A stretch of DNA of 64,000 bases from Flavobacterium sp. SUN052. GTDB taxonomy: Bacteria; Bacteroidota; Bacteroidia; Flavobacteriales; Flavobacteriaceae. Location of the stretch: assembly GCF_028867935.1 (NCBI RefSeq), contig NZ_JAPQNS010000004.1, positions 1 to 64,000 of the forward strand. Direction: 5' to 3'. The notes under the pieces are model-generated. The model saw only the letters and a program-made list of their open reading frames with translations. It was not told the origin of the DNA and did no database searches. Of this stretch, positions 17,736-26,955 are shown one piece after another (the stretch's first letter is position 1; every line of letters begins with the position of its first letter). The position numbers and the translations under genes are program-made.

Positions 17736-17873
17736 ATAGGCTCGTGTTGGGCCATCTGTCTCTCTTATTTACTCCCTAACTAGTACAAACCCATGATGCA
17801 AACGCGACCCACTGTTCGCCGACTCCGGCGAAACTCCCTGCACAGAATAAGACATATCAATACTCTCTACTCT

Positions 17874-20800
17874 ATGAACACACAATACCCATTTTCAAAA
17901 ACAGGCCCGCTCCAACTACCCGGCCTGTTTCGATTGCTAACGTTACTCCTGCTGTCGGCCGGAGTTCTTGCAGTACTTATGCCTCGGGCAGGTTATGCCC
18001 AAACCAGCCCGGCTACGTTTAACTACACTGGGGCTGTGCAAACGTTTACCGTGCCTACGGGCGTAACTACCCTGACAGTGGTAGCCAATGGAGCGCGGGG
18101 GGGGGGGAGCAATGGTGGTAATGGAGGCCGGGTTACGGCGACGCTGACCGTTACGCCTGGCCAGTCATTAAGCCTGTATGTCGGAGGTGTACCCTTCAAT
18201 GGTGGTGGTAGTAGTGGTAGTCGTTCTGGTGGTGGTGCTACTGATATTCGGGTTGGTGGCACGGATTTGAGCAGCCGGATCATAGTGGCTGGTGGTGGTG
18301 GTGGTGGCGGTGCGAGCGGTGGTGGTGGCGCTGGTGGCGGTCTTAACGGTCAGAATGGCAGTGTGGGTGGTAACGGTGGTTCACAAACGCAAGGGGGTAA
18401 TGGTGGTGATGGTAATAGTTCTGGTAGTGCTGGTAATGGTGGTAATGCGAGCTCTCCTTCTGGTGGTGGTGGTGGTGGCTATTTTGGTGGTGGTGGCGAA
18501 AGTCCCAGCTATTTTGGTGGTGGTGGCGGTGGTAGTAGCTACCCCAACCCGGCCAACCTGCCGTTGTCGAACGGTGGGGTCACTGTCACCAGTGTAGTGC
18601 ACGAACAGGGCGTAAGAACGGGCAACGGGGGCATTGTTATTAGCTGGACGGTGGCTGCCCAGCCCTGCGTGTTTGTGCCCAAGAATATTACTGTTACGGG
18701 CATTAGCGAAGCGTTCGACGGGGTGTACACACCAAGTCAAATTGATGGTGAACTTCAATGGAAAAAAGATAATTCGCACTTACTTTACTGGTTTGCTGAT
18801 CTAAATCGATGGGAAATAGGTGATGCGACTTTGGAGGGTCTTGTAGCCTATGTCACGACCAATGCGTCGGCAACCAACTTGCCCTGTTCAGGCTGGGTAG
18901 ATAACAATGGCAACCCGGCACCTGCGCTCTCGCTCTCCGGGGGCTGTGGCTCACTGACGGGCGAACCTTCTGGCAGCATCACGGCCACGCCTTCACTCAC
19001 GGTTACCTCAGGCGGGAGCGTCACCCTGACGGCATCTGGCGCAACAACCTACACCTGGAGTAACGGAGTTGTAAGTTCAAGCGTGGTCTTGACCAATGTG
19101 ACCAGTGCCACCACGCTCTCGGTAACGGGAACTACAGGGGCTTGCTCTGGCACGGCAACGGCCAGCGTGAGTGTGACGCAGGCGGGTAATCCCTGCGTCT
19201 ATGTACCGGGCAACATTACTATGTCGGGTTTCACGGGGACTTATTCGTTCCTCGACGGAAAAGAGTTGACGCCCGGACAGTATCCGTTCAAAAATGCGCC
19301 CCAGTGGAACTACTTTTCTGGGGCCAATCTTAACTGGGATGGTTCGCAGTGGGTCATCCAGAGTCCGGGGGTCGGTAACATCGCCACCAATAGCACGGGT
19401 TCGATCGCCAATTTACCGGCTACGGGCTGGGTAAGTAGTTATGGCACTATTACGTTAGCTGGCCCCGTCGGTTCACTGACAGGTAGCCCCTTGGTGAGCA
19501 TCAGCCCCTCCTCGCAAACGATCACCTCGGGCGGCAGCGTGACGCTCACCGCTTCGGGGGCTACGAGCTACACCTGGAGCAACGGTAGCACCCAGAACCC
19601 GCTTATTGTCAGCAACGTAACCTCGACCACGGCTTTCTCGGTGACGGGCCTAACGGGCGTGTGTTCGGCTACGGCCAGTGCGGCCGTGAGTGTGACGGCG
19701 GGAAGTAGTCCCGCGAATATGTGTTTTAGCAGTTGTGATTTCCCTACAGGGGTAAATCTCACCCTTCAATCGCCTATTAACAACCGACCTGCTTATTCGT
19801 CAGATCAGGTAGCCATCAGGTATCAGATCCAGGGGGACGCTGATTATTCCGCTCAGGTTGGGGAAGGTTGGTATGTATTAGACAAAACTCAAAATCAGGT
19901 GTCCTTTGTTAACTCGTCGAACTCGCCAACCGTTCCGGCTGCGGGGTGGCAGCAGTTTTCAACGGAGTGTTCAACCCTAACCCTGGTGGCGGGAGCCTGT
20001 CCCTGTTCGCTGACAGTAAGCGTTAGCCCATCCTCGCAAACGATCACTTCAGGCGGCTCAGTAACCCTGACGGCTTCAGGCGCAACGAGCTACACCTGGA
20101 GCAACGGCAGCACTCAGAATCCGCTGGTGCTGACGAATGTGACGAGTGCTACCACGCTCTCAGTAACGGGCGTAACGGGCGTGTGTTCGGCTACGGCCAG
20201 TGCGGCCGTGAGTGTGACGGCGGGCACCCAAACCTGCGATGCCTCTATCTGGACGGCCCGAACTGCTCCTGATGGTGAATGGTACTCAGTCACGTATGGT
20301 AATGGGTTATTTGTAGCGGTGGCTAATGAAGGTGCGAACCGGGTGATGACATCGCCCGATGGTATCAACTGGACGGCCCAAACCGTCCCCCAACAGAACC
20401 GGTGGAGTTCTGTCACCTACGGTAACGGCCTATTTGTGGCCGTGTCCCAGAATGGCACCAACCGGGTGATGACTTCGTCCGATGGCGTTAACTGGACGAT
20501 TGGTGATGCCGCCGAACAGAACGAATGGCTGGCTGTGACGTACGGTAAGGGGTTGTTTGTGGCGGTGGCTCAATTGGGTACGAATGGGAATGCGGGTACT
20601 AGCCCGGTAATGACCTCACCCGATGGTGTCAACTGGACCGCCCGGACAGGGCCCGCAAATTTGTGGCAAAATGTTACTTACGCGGCTGCGGGCAACGGGT
20701 TATTTGTAGCCACAGCTGGTGGCGGAGACAAGCGAGTGATGACTTCGCCCGATGGCATCAACTGGACAGCCCAACAAACAGATCAAGTAACCTATTGGGG

Positions 20801-23240
20801 GGCTGTCGCCTACGGTTCAGTGGGTGGTAACGGGTTATTCGTGATGGCGTCCGACAACAGTGTGAAAACCTCGCCTGATGGGAGCACATGGACTACCCAA
20901 ACAACACCTAATCAGTCTGATATAAGATGGTCATCAGTAACCTATGCCAACGGGCTATTTGTACTTGTTTCGGGGTTAGGAATCAGCACAGTGGCGACTT
21001 CGCCTGATGGCATCAACTGGACTCTCCTAACAGCCCCGCAAGCGGCTTGGAGTAGTGTCATCTACGGCAACGGAAAGTTTGTAGCCGTGTCCAGAGAAGG
21101 CAGCAGCCGGGTGATGACCAGTACCTGTGGGGCTACTTGTGTTCTCCCCTCCGTGAGTATCACGGCAGCCCCTTCGCAAACAATCAACACGGGAGGCTCA
21201 GTCGTCCTGACTGCATCGGGAGCCAACAGTTACACATGGAGCAACGGCAGCACCCTGAATTCGCTGGAACTGACGAATGTAACCAGTGCCACTACGCTCT
21301 CTGTAACGGGTTTAATCGGCGTGGTAGGCGGTAGTTGTTCTGCAACGGCAACGATAACCATTAGTGTAACGGGTTGTTCGATAGTGCTAAAATCTATTAA
21401 CGTGACAAGCTTTGGCCTTTCAGGTGATAATCGATTTGGTGGAACCTATTCGCCCGATGGTACTGAAAATGGTGCCCCAAGATGGCTTTCGGATAATGTC
21501 ACCAGACTATTTCTGTACTGGTCACCGGCGAATAACCGTTGGGAGTTTTTTAATAGAAGTACCGGTTTTTTACTTGCCTACAATACAACAGGTAATATTA
21601 ATAATCTACCGTGCACTGGTTGGGTAGGTGCCAGTGGCATATCGGCACCTACCTTAAGTGGAGGCTGTGGCATTGTTGGCTGTTTGCCAGTGGGTTGTTC
21701 TCCTCCTTCAGTGAGCATTAGCCCCTCCTCGCAAACGATCACCTCGGGCGGCAGCGTCACGCTGACGGCATCGGGTGCCACGAGCTACACCTGGAGCAAC
21801 GGCAGCACCCAGAACCCGCTTATTGTGAGCAATGTAACCTCGGCCACGGCTTTCTCGGTGACTGGAACAACGGGCGAGTGTTCGGCTACGGCCAGTGCCG
21901 CGGTGAGCGTGACGACGGCGGCACTACCGAGTTCGCCAGTTATTGCTGCCGTAGGCGCGGCTACCGTCTGTGCAGGGACTTCGCTCACTGTTGGGGCAAC
22001 CTCGGGCTGTGCGAGCGGAACCCTTGCCTATACCTATGCCTCCGACGATTTTCCCAACCCAACGACGGTATCGCCCGCTACTGGTCTCCTAGTGCTTACT
22101 TTGCCGGGGGCCTATACCCTCACGGCTACCTGTTCGACCACGGCCGGTACGAGCTTGCCCTCAAACCCGATTCAGGTGCAAATCAATACGAACCCAACCG
22201 TGACAATAACGGGGGGTAATGTGGCCATTTGCGTGGGGCAGTCGCTCACGCTGGGTACGCAGGTTAATTTTCAGGCACAACCCAGCCTGGATGCGAGTCT
22301 GAGCCCCTACCAATATCTATGGAGTCCGACGCCGGTGAGTCAGAATAACCAGAATGGTACAGCGGTGGTACAACCTGCCAGCACCCAGACGTACACGGTA
22401 AAAGTGACTGATGCCAACAATTGTACGGTGGTATCGGCTCCGGTTGCTGTCACCGTCAATCTGGCTGTAACGGCGACCATTACCCCTAATCCGGGCTTAG
22501 TCCTCTGCCCTGGCAGCTCGGCCGTACTGATGGCCTCGGGCGCGGGTGTCGGGGGAAGCTACCGTTGGAACACCAGTGCCGCCACCCCCGCTATCAGCGT
22601 CAGCACCAGCGGCCCCTACACGGTCACGGCTACCTCGGCTGCGGGCTGTTCGGGCACGGCCACCGTGACGGTGAGCGTGACCAACCCGGCCCCCTTGTCA
22701 GCACCGGAGCTGTCGGCCAGCAGTTCCGTTGTTTGCGAGGGCGGTGCGGTCTCTGTATCGTCTACAGTCAACGGTACGGTGACCTATCAGTGGTACAAAG
22801 CTGGCCAGTCGTTGGGCTCGGCCCAGCAGAGGCCGGTGTTGTCGTTGGCGGGCTTGATACCATCTCAGGCGGGGAGTTATGTGCTGGTGATTCAGGCCGA
22901 TGGTTGTGCTTCGGCGACCTCAACAGCGGTAACCATCACGGTAAACCCCTCACCGACAGTAACGATCACCTTCCCCACGAGTGCGGTGGTGAACCCGGCA
23001 GGTCCGGTGATTACGGTGCCAGTGGGTCAGGGTCTGAGCTATCAGGTGTTTGGCGGAGGCAGCAACGGCCTCTACGAGCGGAAGATTGTGCTCGACCGGC
23101 TGAACGGCTTTGAGATTCGGACAACGATGGAAAACCGGGATGGTATTTTCCCCATCGATAAGGCGGGTCCGTACACGATCACGGTAACCGATGCCAACGG
23201 CTGTAGCCGCACCGTCACGGGCGAGATTCGCGGACAGTAA
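17874..23240 (+). CDS. Giant secreted mosaic adhesin-like protein 2
   Basis: About 1,788 residues from the ATG at 17874 (MNTQYPFSKTGPLQLPG), chosen because it matches the start of giant protein 1; the signal peptide ends GYAQ. In order: a β-rich segment, a glycine-rich block (about 18190-18540), and five Ig-like repeats (SGGSVTLTASGATSYTWSNG type, near 18976, 19493, 20010, 21150 and 21706). These alternate with cysteine-bearing modules of about 90 residues. A seven-repeat WTA...YGNGLFVAV...MTSPDGIN propeller spans 20226-21128. The last 260 residues are shared with protein 1. It is probably a surface adhesin or polysaccharide-binding protein; ligand unknown. Likely controlled by the LytTR regulator. 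Confidence 0.75.
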   Translation: MNTQYPFSKTGPLQLPGLFRLLTLLLLSAGVLAVLMPRAGYAQTSPATFNYTGAVQTFTVPTGVTTLTVVANGARGGGSNGGNGGRVTATLTVTPGQSLSLYVGGVPFNGGGSSGSRSGGGATDIRVGGTDLSSRIIVAGGGGGGGASGGGGAGGGLNGQNGSVGGNGGSQTQGGNGGDGNSSGSAGNGGNASSPSGGGGGGYFGGGGESPSYFGGGGGGSSYPNPANLPLSNGGVTVTSVVHEQGVRTGNGGIVISWTVAAQPCVFVPKNITVTGISEAFDGVYTPSQIDGELQWKKDNSHLLYWFADLNRWEIGDATLEGLVAYVTTNASATNLPCSGWVDNNGNPAPALSLSGGCGSLTGEPSGSITATPSLTVTSGGSVTLTASGATTYTWSNGVVSSSVVLTNVTSATTLSVTGTTGACSGTATASVSVTQAGNPCVYVPGNITMSGFTGTYSFLDGKELTPGQYPFKNAPQWNYFSGANLNWDGSQWVIQSPGVGNIATNSTGSIANLPATGWVSSYGTITLAGPVGSLTGSPLVSISPSSQTITSGGSVTLTASGATSYTWSNGSTQNPLIVSNVTSTTAFSVTGLTGVCSATASAAVSVTAGSSPANMCFSSCDFPTGVNLTLQSPINNRPAYSSDQVAIRYQIQGDADYSAQVGEGWYVLDKTQNQVSFVNSSNSPTVPAAGWQQFSTECSTLTLVAGACPCSLTVSVSPSSQTITSGGSVTLTASGATSYTWSNGSTQNPLVLTNVTSATTLSVTGVTGVCSATASAAVSVTAGTQTCDASIWTARTAPDGEWYSVTYGNGLFVAVANEGANRVMTSPDGINWTAQTVPQQNRWSSVTYGNGLFVAVSQNGTNRVMTSSDGVNWTIGDAAEQNEWLAVTYGKGLFVAVAQLGTNGNAGTSPVMTSPDGVNWTARTGPANLWQNVTYAAAGNGLFVATAGGGDKRVMTSPDGINWTAQQTDQVTYWGAVAYGSVGGNGLFVMASDNSVKTSPDGSTWTTQTTPNQSDIRWSSVTYANGLFVLVSGLGISTVATSPDGINWTLLTAPQAAWSSVIYGNGKFVAVSREGSSRVMTSTCGATCVLPSVSITAAPSQTINTGGSVVLTASGANSYTWSNGSTLNSLELTNVTSATTLSVTGLIGVVGGSCSATATITISVTGCSIVLKSINVTSFGLSGDNRFGGTYSPDGTENGAPRWLSDNVTRLFLYWSPANNRWEFFNRSTGFLLAYNTTGNINNLPCTGWVGASGISAPTLSGGCGIVGCLPVGCSPPSVSISPSSQTITSGGSVTLTASGATSYTWSNGSTQNPLIVSNVTSATAFSVTGTTGECSATASAAVSVTTAALPSSPVIAAVGAATVCAGTSLTVGATSGCASGTLAYTYASDDFPNPTTVSPATGLLVLTLPGAYTLTATCSTTAGTSLPSNPIQVQINTNPTVTITGGNVAICVGQSLTLGTQVNFQAQPSLDASLSPYQYLWSPTPVSQNNQNGTAVVQPASTQTYTVKVTDANNCTVVSAPVAVTVNLAVTATITPNPGLVLCPGSSAVLMASGAGVGGSYRWNTSAATPAISVSTSGPYTVTATSAAGCSGTATVTVSVTNPAPLSAPELSASSSVVCEGGAVSVSSTVNGTVTYQWYKAGQSLGSAQQRPVLSLAGLIPSQAGSYVLVIQADGCASATSTAVTITVNPSPTVTITFPTSAVVNPAGPVITVPVGQGLSYQVFGGGSNGLYERKIVLDRLNGFEIRTTMENRDGIFPIDKAGPYTITVTDANGCSRTVTGEIRGQ
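18190..18540 (+). repeat. GGT-rich low-complexity tract coding for polyglycine
   Basis: Runs of GGTGGTGGT code for glycine-rich sequence (GGGGGGASGGGGAGGG and similar). This resembles the glycine-rich domain common in Bacteroidota surface proteins. Slipped-strand length change is likely here. Confidence 0.8.
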
Positions 23241-23266
23241 GCAATGGGTAACGAATAATGCTTTAC

Positions 23267-23300
23267 CTCCCCGGTCTGTCAAGCGTGGCAGACCGGGGAG
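23267..23300 (+). terminator. Intrinsic terminator of giant protein 2
   Basis: CTCCCCGGTCTG pairs perfectly with CAGACCGGGGAG around a 10-nt loop, then TATATTTG. Confidence 0.75.
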
Positions 23301-23466
23301 TATATTTGATGCAATTTCCAGAGTTTAGTTGACTAATTGTCTAGATTGATAGCCGTGATGGTTTTCCTGAACGTTCACGTCTTACGTTTCTTGGTATTTC
23401 TGTTACCTTGAGCTTTAGTTTCCTTATTCAAACAAAAGAGCCGCAGGAATAGTCAATCGAGTTGTT

Positions 23467-24300
23467 ATGGAGGATCAATCAACATTCGAAACATTTTTGC
23501 AACAGCGAATTGAGTCGCTATTGGATCGTTTGAAGGAAGCTAAGCACGAATTTTCGAATGAGCACATTCGTCGGCTGCGGGTAGGAATAAAACGGTGGCG
23601 CACGTTGTACCAATTGATACCAGTGCTGCATCCCCGTTTGGCGAAAAACGGTAAATTAGAGAAGTCAATAAAGCGGTTATTCAAGCGGGCGGGTCGCGTC
23701 CGCGATAACCAGCTGAACCGTCAGCTTTTGGTTGGGCTAGGGCTTAGCCCAGAGCTGGAAAAACACGTTGAACGGTACTTTAAAAAGCAGGAGAAGAAAG
23801 CTCGCAGGCGACTGAAGAAAGCCATCAAATTGTTTTCCACCAAGCGATTACGCAAAACTGGAAAATTGCTTCAGCAACCCGGCATGGCCCTCAATACTTT
23901 GGTAATAGCCGAGCATTTAAGTCGGCTGATGGATCAGGAAGCTCAGGTCGTTACCGCTCCATTGCCCGACGAAGCGTCGCACGAGCAGCTACACACAGTT
24001 CGTAAACATCTGAAAGCATTCATAGAGCTCGGCGAAGTAATGGACACTATCAACCCTGACAACGGATTGACCCCTGTGTTGCAACGCGCCAAAGCTGTAC
24101 AGCGTCGGCTGGGGAACTGGCACGATTACACGAGCCTGATCGAACACCTCAACGATTATATCGCTAAACACCCCTCTGTGTTACCGCCCAAATCAATTCG
24201 CTTGTTGCAACAGCGATTCGACCGAATTATCCAGCAGCGTACCAAACGAGTCCGTCACCGGGTCGACGAACTAGGCCAGTGGCTGTCTGCGACTCATTAG
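23467..24300 (+). CDS. CHAD-domain protein
   Basis: 277 residues, very basic and all-helical. Conserved positive pairs are HIRRLRVGIKRWRTLYQLI in the first half and EQLHTVRKHLKAFIELGEV in the second, the hallmark of CHAD (conserved histidine α-helical domain). CHAD proteins bind inorganic polyphosphate through these residues. No CYTH triphosphatase or polyphosphate kinase is beside it, so the role (granule targeting or stress response) is inferred. It stands alone behind a 226-bp intergenic region. Confidence 0.85.
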   Translation: MEDQSTFETFLQQRIESLLDRLKEAKHEFSNEHIRRLRVGIKRWRTLYQLIPVLHPRLAKNGKLEKSIKRLFKRAGRVRDNQLNRQLLVGLGLSPELEKHVERYFKKQEKKARRRLKKAIKLFSTKRLRKTGKLLQQPGMALNTLVIAEHLSRLMDQEAQVVTAPLPDEASHEQLHTVRKHLKAFIELGEVMDTINPDNGLTPVLQRAKAVQRRLGNWHDYTSLIEHLNDYIAKHPSVLPPKSIRLLQQRFDRIIQQRTKRVRHRVDELGQWLSATH

Positions 24301-24461
24301 TGGTGAGCTGATTAACGCCGTTCTTCTGGCGCGACGCATCGACTTCAACGGTGGTTAGGCCCCGCAAGCGACTTAAGCAGGCATACGGAGTGGGTATAAA
24401 TGGAACCATAAAGGTGTAGACCTTATACCATATTGCCGGTGATTCAGATTAGTGCATAGCC

Positions 24462-24473
24462 TGATTACAATCA
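24462..24473. promoter_or_regulatory. FNR-like palindrome upstream of the SDR gene
   Basis: TGAT-TACA-ATCA, a perfect match to the shared site, lies 123 bp before the SDR start. No -7 element lies at 23 or 45 bp, so function here is less certain. The rest of 24301-24596 shows nothing else. Confidence 0.4.
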
Positions 24474-24596
24474 AGTTGTTCCATGTGGGTTATCATGAAA
24501 AGGGCTCCAGATAAGTACTTACTTAGCGCCATAGAACGAGCGTTTCAGATTAGCCAACTCGGCTTATGCATGGCTCCGTTTTCAATATAAATCGTT

Positions 24597-25352
24597 ATGG
24601 ATAAGTACTTAGAAGGAAAAACGGCTCTGGTAACCGGAGCCTCGTCGGGCATTGGTAAAGCAACCGCATGGCTGTACGGACAGCTTGGTGCCAATGTTAT
24701 GCTCTCCGATGTAAATGAAACCCTGGGCCAGCAGGTAGTAGACCAGATGGTAGCGTCAGGTGCCACCGCTCGGTTTTTCAAGGCCGATGTGGGTGACCCA
24801 GCGCAGTGCCAGCAGCTCGTTCAGGCAACCGTCGATGCATTTGGTCGACTGAATATGGCCTGCAATAATGCAGGCATTGGTGGCGAGATGAACCAGACAG
24901 CCGATTATTCGCTGGAGGGCTGGCAAAAAATCATCAACACCAACCTCAACAGTGTATTCTTTTGCCTCAAATACGAGCTGGAGGCCATGCTGAGACAAAA
25001 CAGCCCCGGTTCCATTGTCAACATGGCGTCTATATTGGGGCAGGTAGGCACGGCAACCGCACCGGGTTATGTGGCCGCCAAACATGCTGTGGTTGGTCTA
25101 ACCCAGACAGCAGCTATTGAGTATTCATCGCGTGGTATTCGGATCAATGCCGTTGGCCCCGCCTATATTGATACACCCTTGTTAGCCCAACTCCCCGACG
25201 AAGCGAAAGCGATGTTGATTGGCCTGCACCCGATTGGGAGACTGGGCCGGGCAGAGGAAGTGGCTGAGCTGGTTATCTGGCTTTCGTCGGACAAAGCGTC
25301 GTTTGTAACGGGTTCGTATTACCCCATTGACGGCGGTTATCTGGCTCAGTAA
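24597..25352 (+). CDS. Short-chain dehydrogenase/reductase
   Basis: 251 residues, classical SDR. TGASSGIG (about residues 13-20) binds NAD(P); ADV and NNAG follow. The catalytic triad is Ser in IVNMASILG, Tyr and Lys in GYVAAKHAV. Asp in MLSDVN after the second strand suggests an NAD(H) preference. C-terminal SFVTGSYYPIDGG is the usual substrate-loop end. Substrate unknown; family relatives include glucose dehydrogenases and 3-oxoacyl reductases. A perfect FNR-like palindrome lies 123 bp upstream. Confidence 0.85.
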   Translation: MDKYLEGKTALVTGASSGIGKATAWLYGQLGANVMLSDVNETLGQQVVDQMVASGATARFFKADVGDPAQCQQLVQATVDAFGRLNMACNNAGIGGEMNQTADYSLEGWQKIINTNLNSVFFCLKYELEAMLRQNSPGSIVNMASILGQVGTATAPGYVAAKHAVVGLTQTAAIEYSSRGIRINAVGPAYIDTPLLAQLPDEAKAMLIGLHPIGRLGRAEEVAELVIWLSSDKASFVTGSYYPIDGGYLAQ

Positions 25353-25527
25353 CTACAGGCGTTGGCTACTATCCTCATCTTTTATAGTTCTGTCCGTTCT
25401 ATTTTCGATCCGTTTCAACGTTTCCCCAATTACTCAGGGCATACAGGTCCAATGCAGTTTTTGCAAATTCTTGCTCTGATGAGCAGGAATTTTTTACATT
25501 TAGGGGGTAAAACGTAGCCAAACGATC

Positions 25528-26415
25528 ATGAACGAAATCAAAAAAGAAGACATCAAACAAGAGGTGTTTGACCTGTATGATGACTATGCCCACAATCGGC
25601 TCGACCGACGGGATTTTATGCAAAAATTATCGACTTATGCTGTCGGAGGAGTTACAGTAGCGTCCCTGATGGGTTTTCTTATGCCCGATTACAAAGGAGC
25701 TATACAGGTTAGAGCCGACGATCCTCGTCTAAAGTCTGACTACGTCAATTATCCGTCTCCGAAAGGGGGTGGAACCATCAAAGCGTTGGTGTCGATGCCA
25801 ACCGATGCGAAAAAGAAACTCGGTGGTATTGTTGTAGTTCACGAAAACCGGGGCTTGAACCCGCACATTGCCGATGTGGCCCGAAGAGCTGCTCTGGCTG
25901 GGTTTGTATCTATTGCACCCGATGCGTTAAGTCCGCTCGGGGGCTATCCGGGCACCGACGATGAGGGCCGTGCGATGCAAAGCAAGCGGGACAGAAACGA
26001 AATGCTGGAAGACTTCATTGCCGCTTACGACTATCTGAAAGGGCAGAAGGAATGTAATGGCAAAGTGGGGGTTGTCGGGTTTTGCTTTGGCGGATGGATT
26101 TCTAATATGATGGCGGTGCAAATTCCTGATCTGGCAGCGGCTGTTCCGTTTTATGGTGGTCAGCCAGCCGCCGAAGATGTGCCAAAAATAAAGGCTCCCT
26201 TGCTGTTACACTTCGGTGAATTGGACAAAGGCGTCAATGCGGGTTGGCCAGCGTATGAAGCGGCACTAAAAGAAAATAAAAAAGAGTACACCGCTTTCGT
26301 GTATCCTAATACCAATCACGGCTTTCACAACGATACAACCCCTCGTTACGACAAAGCTGCTGCCGAGCTAGCCTGGAAACGGACTGTTGACTTTTTCAAG
26401 GAGAAGCTCGCGTAG
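25528..26415 (+). CDS. Dienelactone-hydrolase family protein with Tat-like leader
   Basis: 295 residues. An N-terminal leader RRDFMQKLSTYAVGGVTVAS resembles a twin-arginine signal, so export is plausible. The α/β-hydrolase domain has the oxyanion Glu in VVHENRG, the nucleophile Cys in GFCFGG, Asp in FGELDKGVN and His in NTNHGFHND: the Cys-Asp-His triad of dienelactone hydrolases (carboxymethylenebutenolidase type). The natural substrate is unknown; no aromatic degradation genes are nearby. Confidence 0.83.
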   Translation: MNEIKKEDIKQEVFDLYDDYAHNRLDRRDFMQKLSTYAVGGVTVASLMGFLMPDYKGAIQVRADDPRLKSDYVNYPSPKGGGTIKALVSMPTDAKKKLGGIVVVHENRGLNPHIADVARRAALAGFVSIAPDALSPLGGYPGTDDEGRAMQSKRDRNEMLEDFIAAYDYLKGQKECNGKVGVVGFCFGGWISNMMAVQIPDLAAAVPFYGGQPAAEDVPKIKAPLLLHFGELDKGVNAGWPAYEAALKENKKEYTAFVYPNTNHGFHNDTTPRYDKAAAELAWKRTVDFFKEKLA

Positions 26416-26430
26416 GGTGTACTCTATCTA

Positions 26431-26853
26431 TTAGGCCAGTTGTAAGGAGGAGGCAACGGCAGCACCAACAGGCTGGATAGTTGTATTTGTCTTTTCCAGC
26501 AGTTCAGTAAGGGGCGTATCAGCTACGGGCGACCAGTTGTCTATCACTAGATAGTCGTAGTTCCGAATCATCAGGTGAATCGTGAGAGCGACTTCCGGGT
26601 TTGAAAAAAGTGTTTCGGTCGTCAGGTGTGTGATTTCAGGTCTTCCCAACATATCGGTCCAGTTGGCGAGTCGGGCGATAGCAGCGGCTTTGGCAGGCTG
26701 GCAAACCGACTTGTGGAGCGATTCGCCCGCCGGAATATCGTAGGGATGCACAACCGTCAGACGGAGAGGGTGGTGGCTGTGTGCTGAAAGCCAGTTACGG
26801 AGCGACAGGGCAGAATCAACGGAGCAATCGGTAATGAAAAGGGCAGTAAACAT
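26431..26853 (-). CDS. Degenerate single-domain Usp-like protein
   Basis: About 140 residues from the ATG at 26853. The start MFTALFITDCSVDSALSLRN has the length and shape of a Usp first strand and loop (compare MKTILVPTDLSPMTDNALSV). A second strand ends LRLTVVHPYDIPAG and a later one YDYLVIDNW. The glycine-rich nucleotide loop is missing, so ATP binding is unlikely. An ATG at 26880 is possible but lies within a likely -7 element (26880-26887). It is directly downstream of the CRP-type regulator gene and carries its own FNR-like site. Confidence 0.6.
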   Translation of the reverse strand: MFTALFITDCSVDSALSLRNWLSAHSHHPLRLTVVHPYDIPAGESLHKSVCQPAKAAAIARLANWTDMLGRPEITHLTTETLFSNPEVALTIHLMIRNYDYLVIDNWSPVADTPLTELLEKTNTTIQPVGAAVASSLQLA

Positions 26854-26879
26854 GAGCCAGCGGGGTTCTTTTCCGGGCA

Positions 26880-26944
26880 TAAAAGTAGCCTGCTCACTGG
26901 CTGGGACAGTTGAGCAGGCTCAAGGTTAAAGCTGATTATTGTCA
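26880..26944 (-). promoter_or_regulatory. FNR-like site plus -7 element of the Usp-like gene
   Basis: TGAT-TATT-GTCA at 26933-26944, then on the minus strand TACTTTTA at 26880-26887 after exactly 45 bp. It lies between the regulator stop and its downstream neighbour, giving that gene its own promoter. Confidence 0.55.
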
Positions 26945-26955
26945 GCCAGATTGGG

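Noticed and set aside
18190..18540. GGT-rich tract considered as a CRISPR or structural repeat
   Set aside because: Irregular codon-level repetition in frame with a glycine-rich domain; no spacers.
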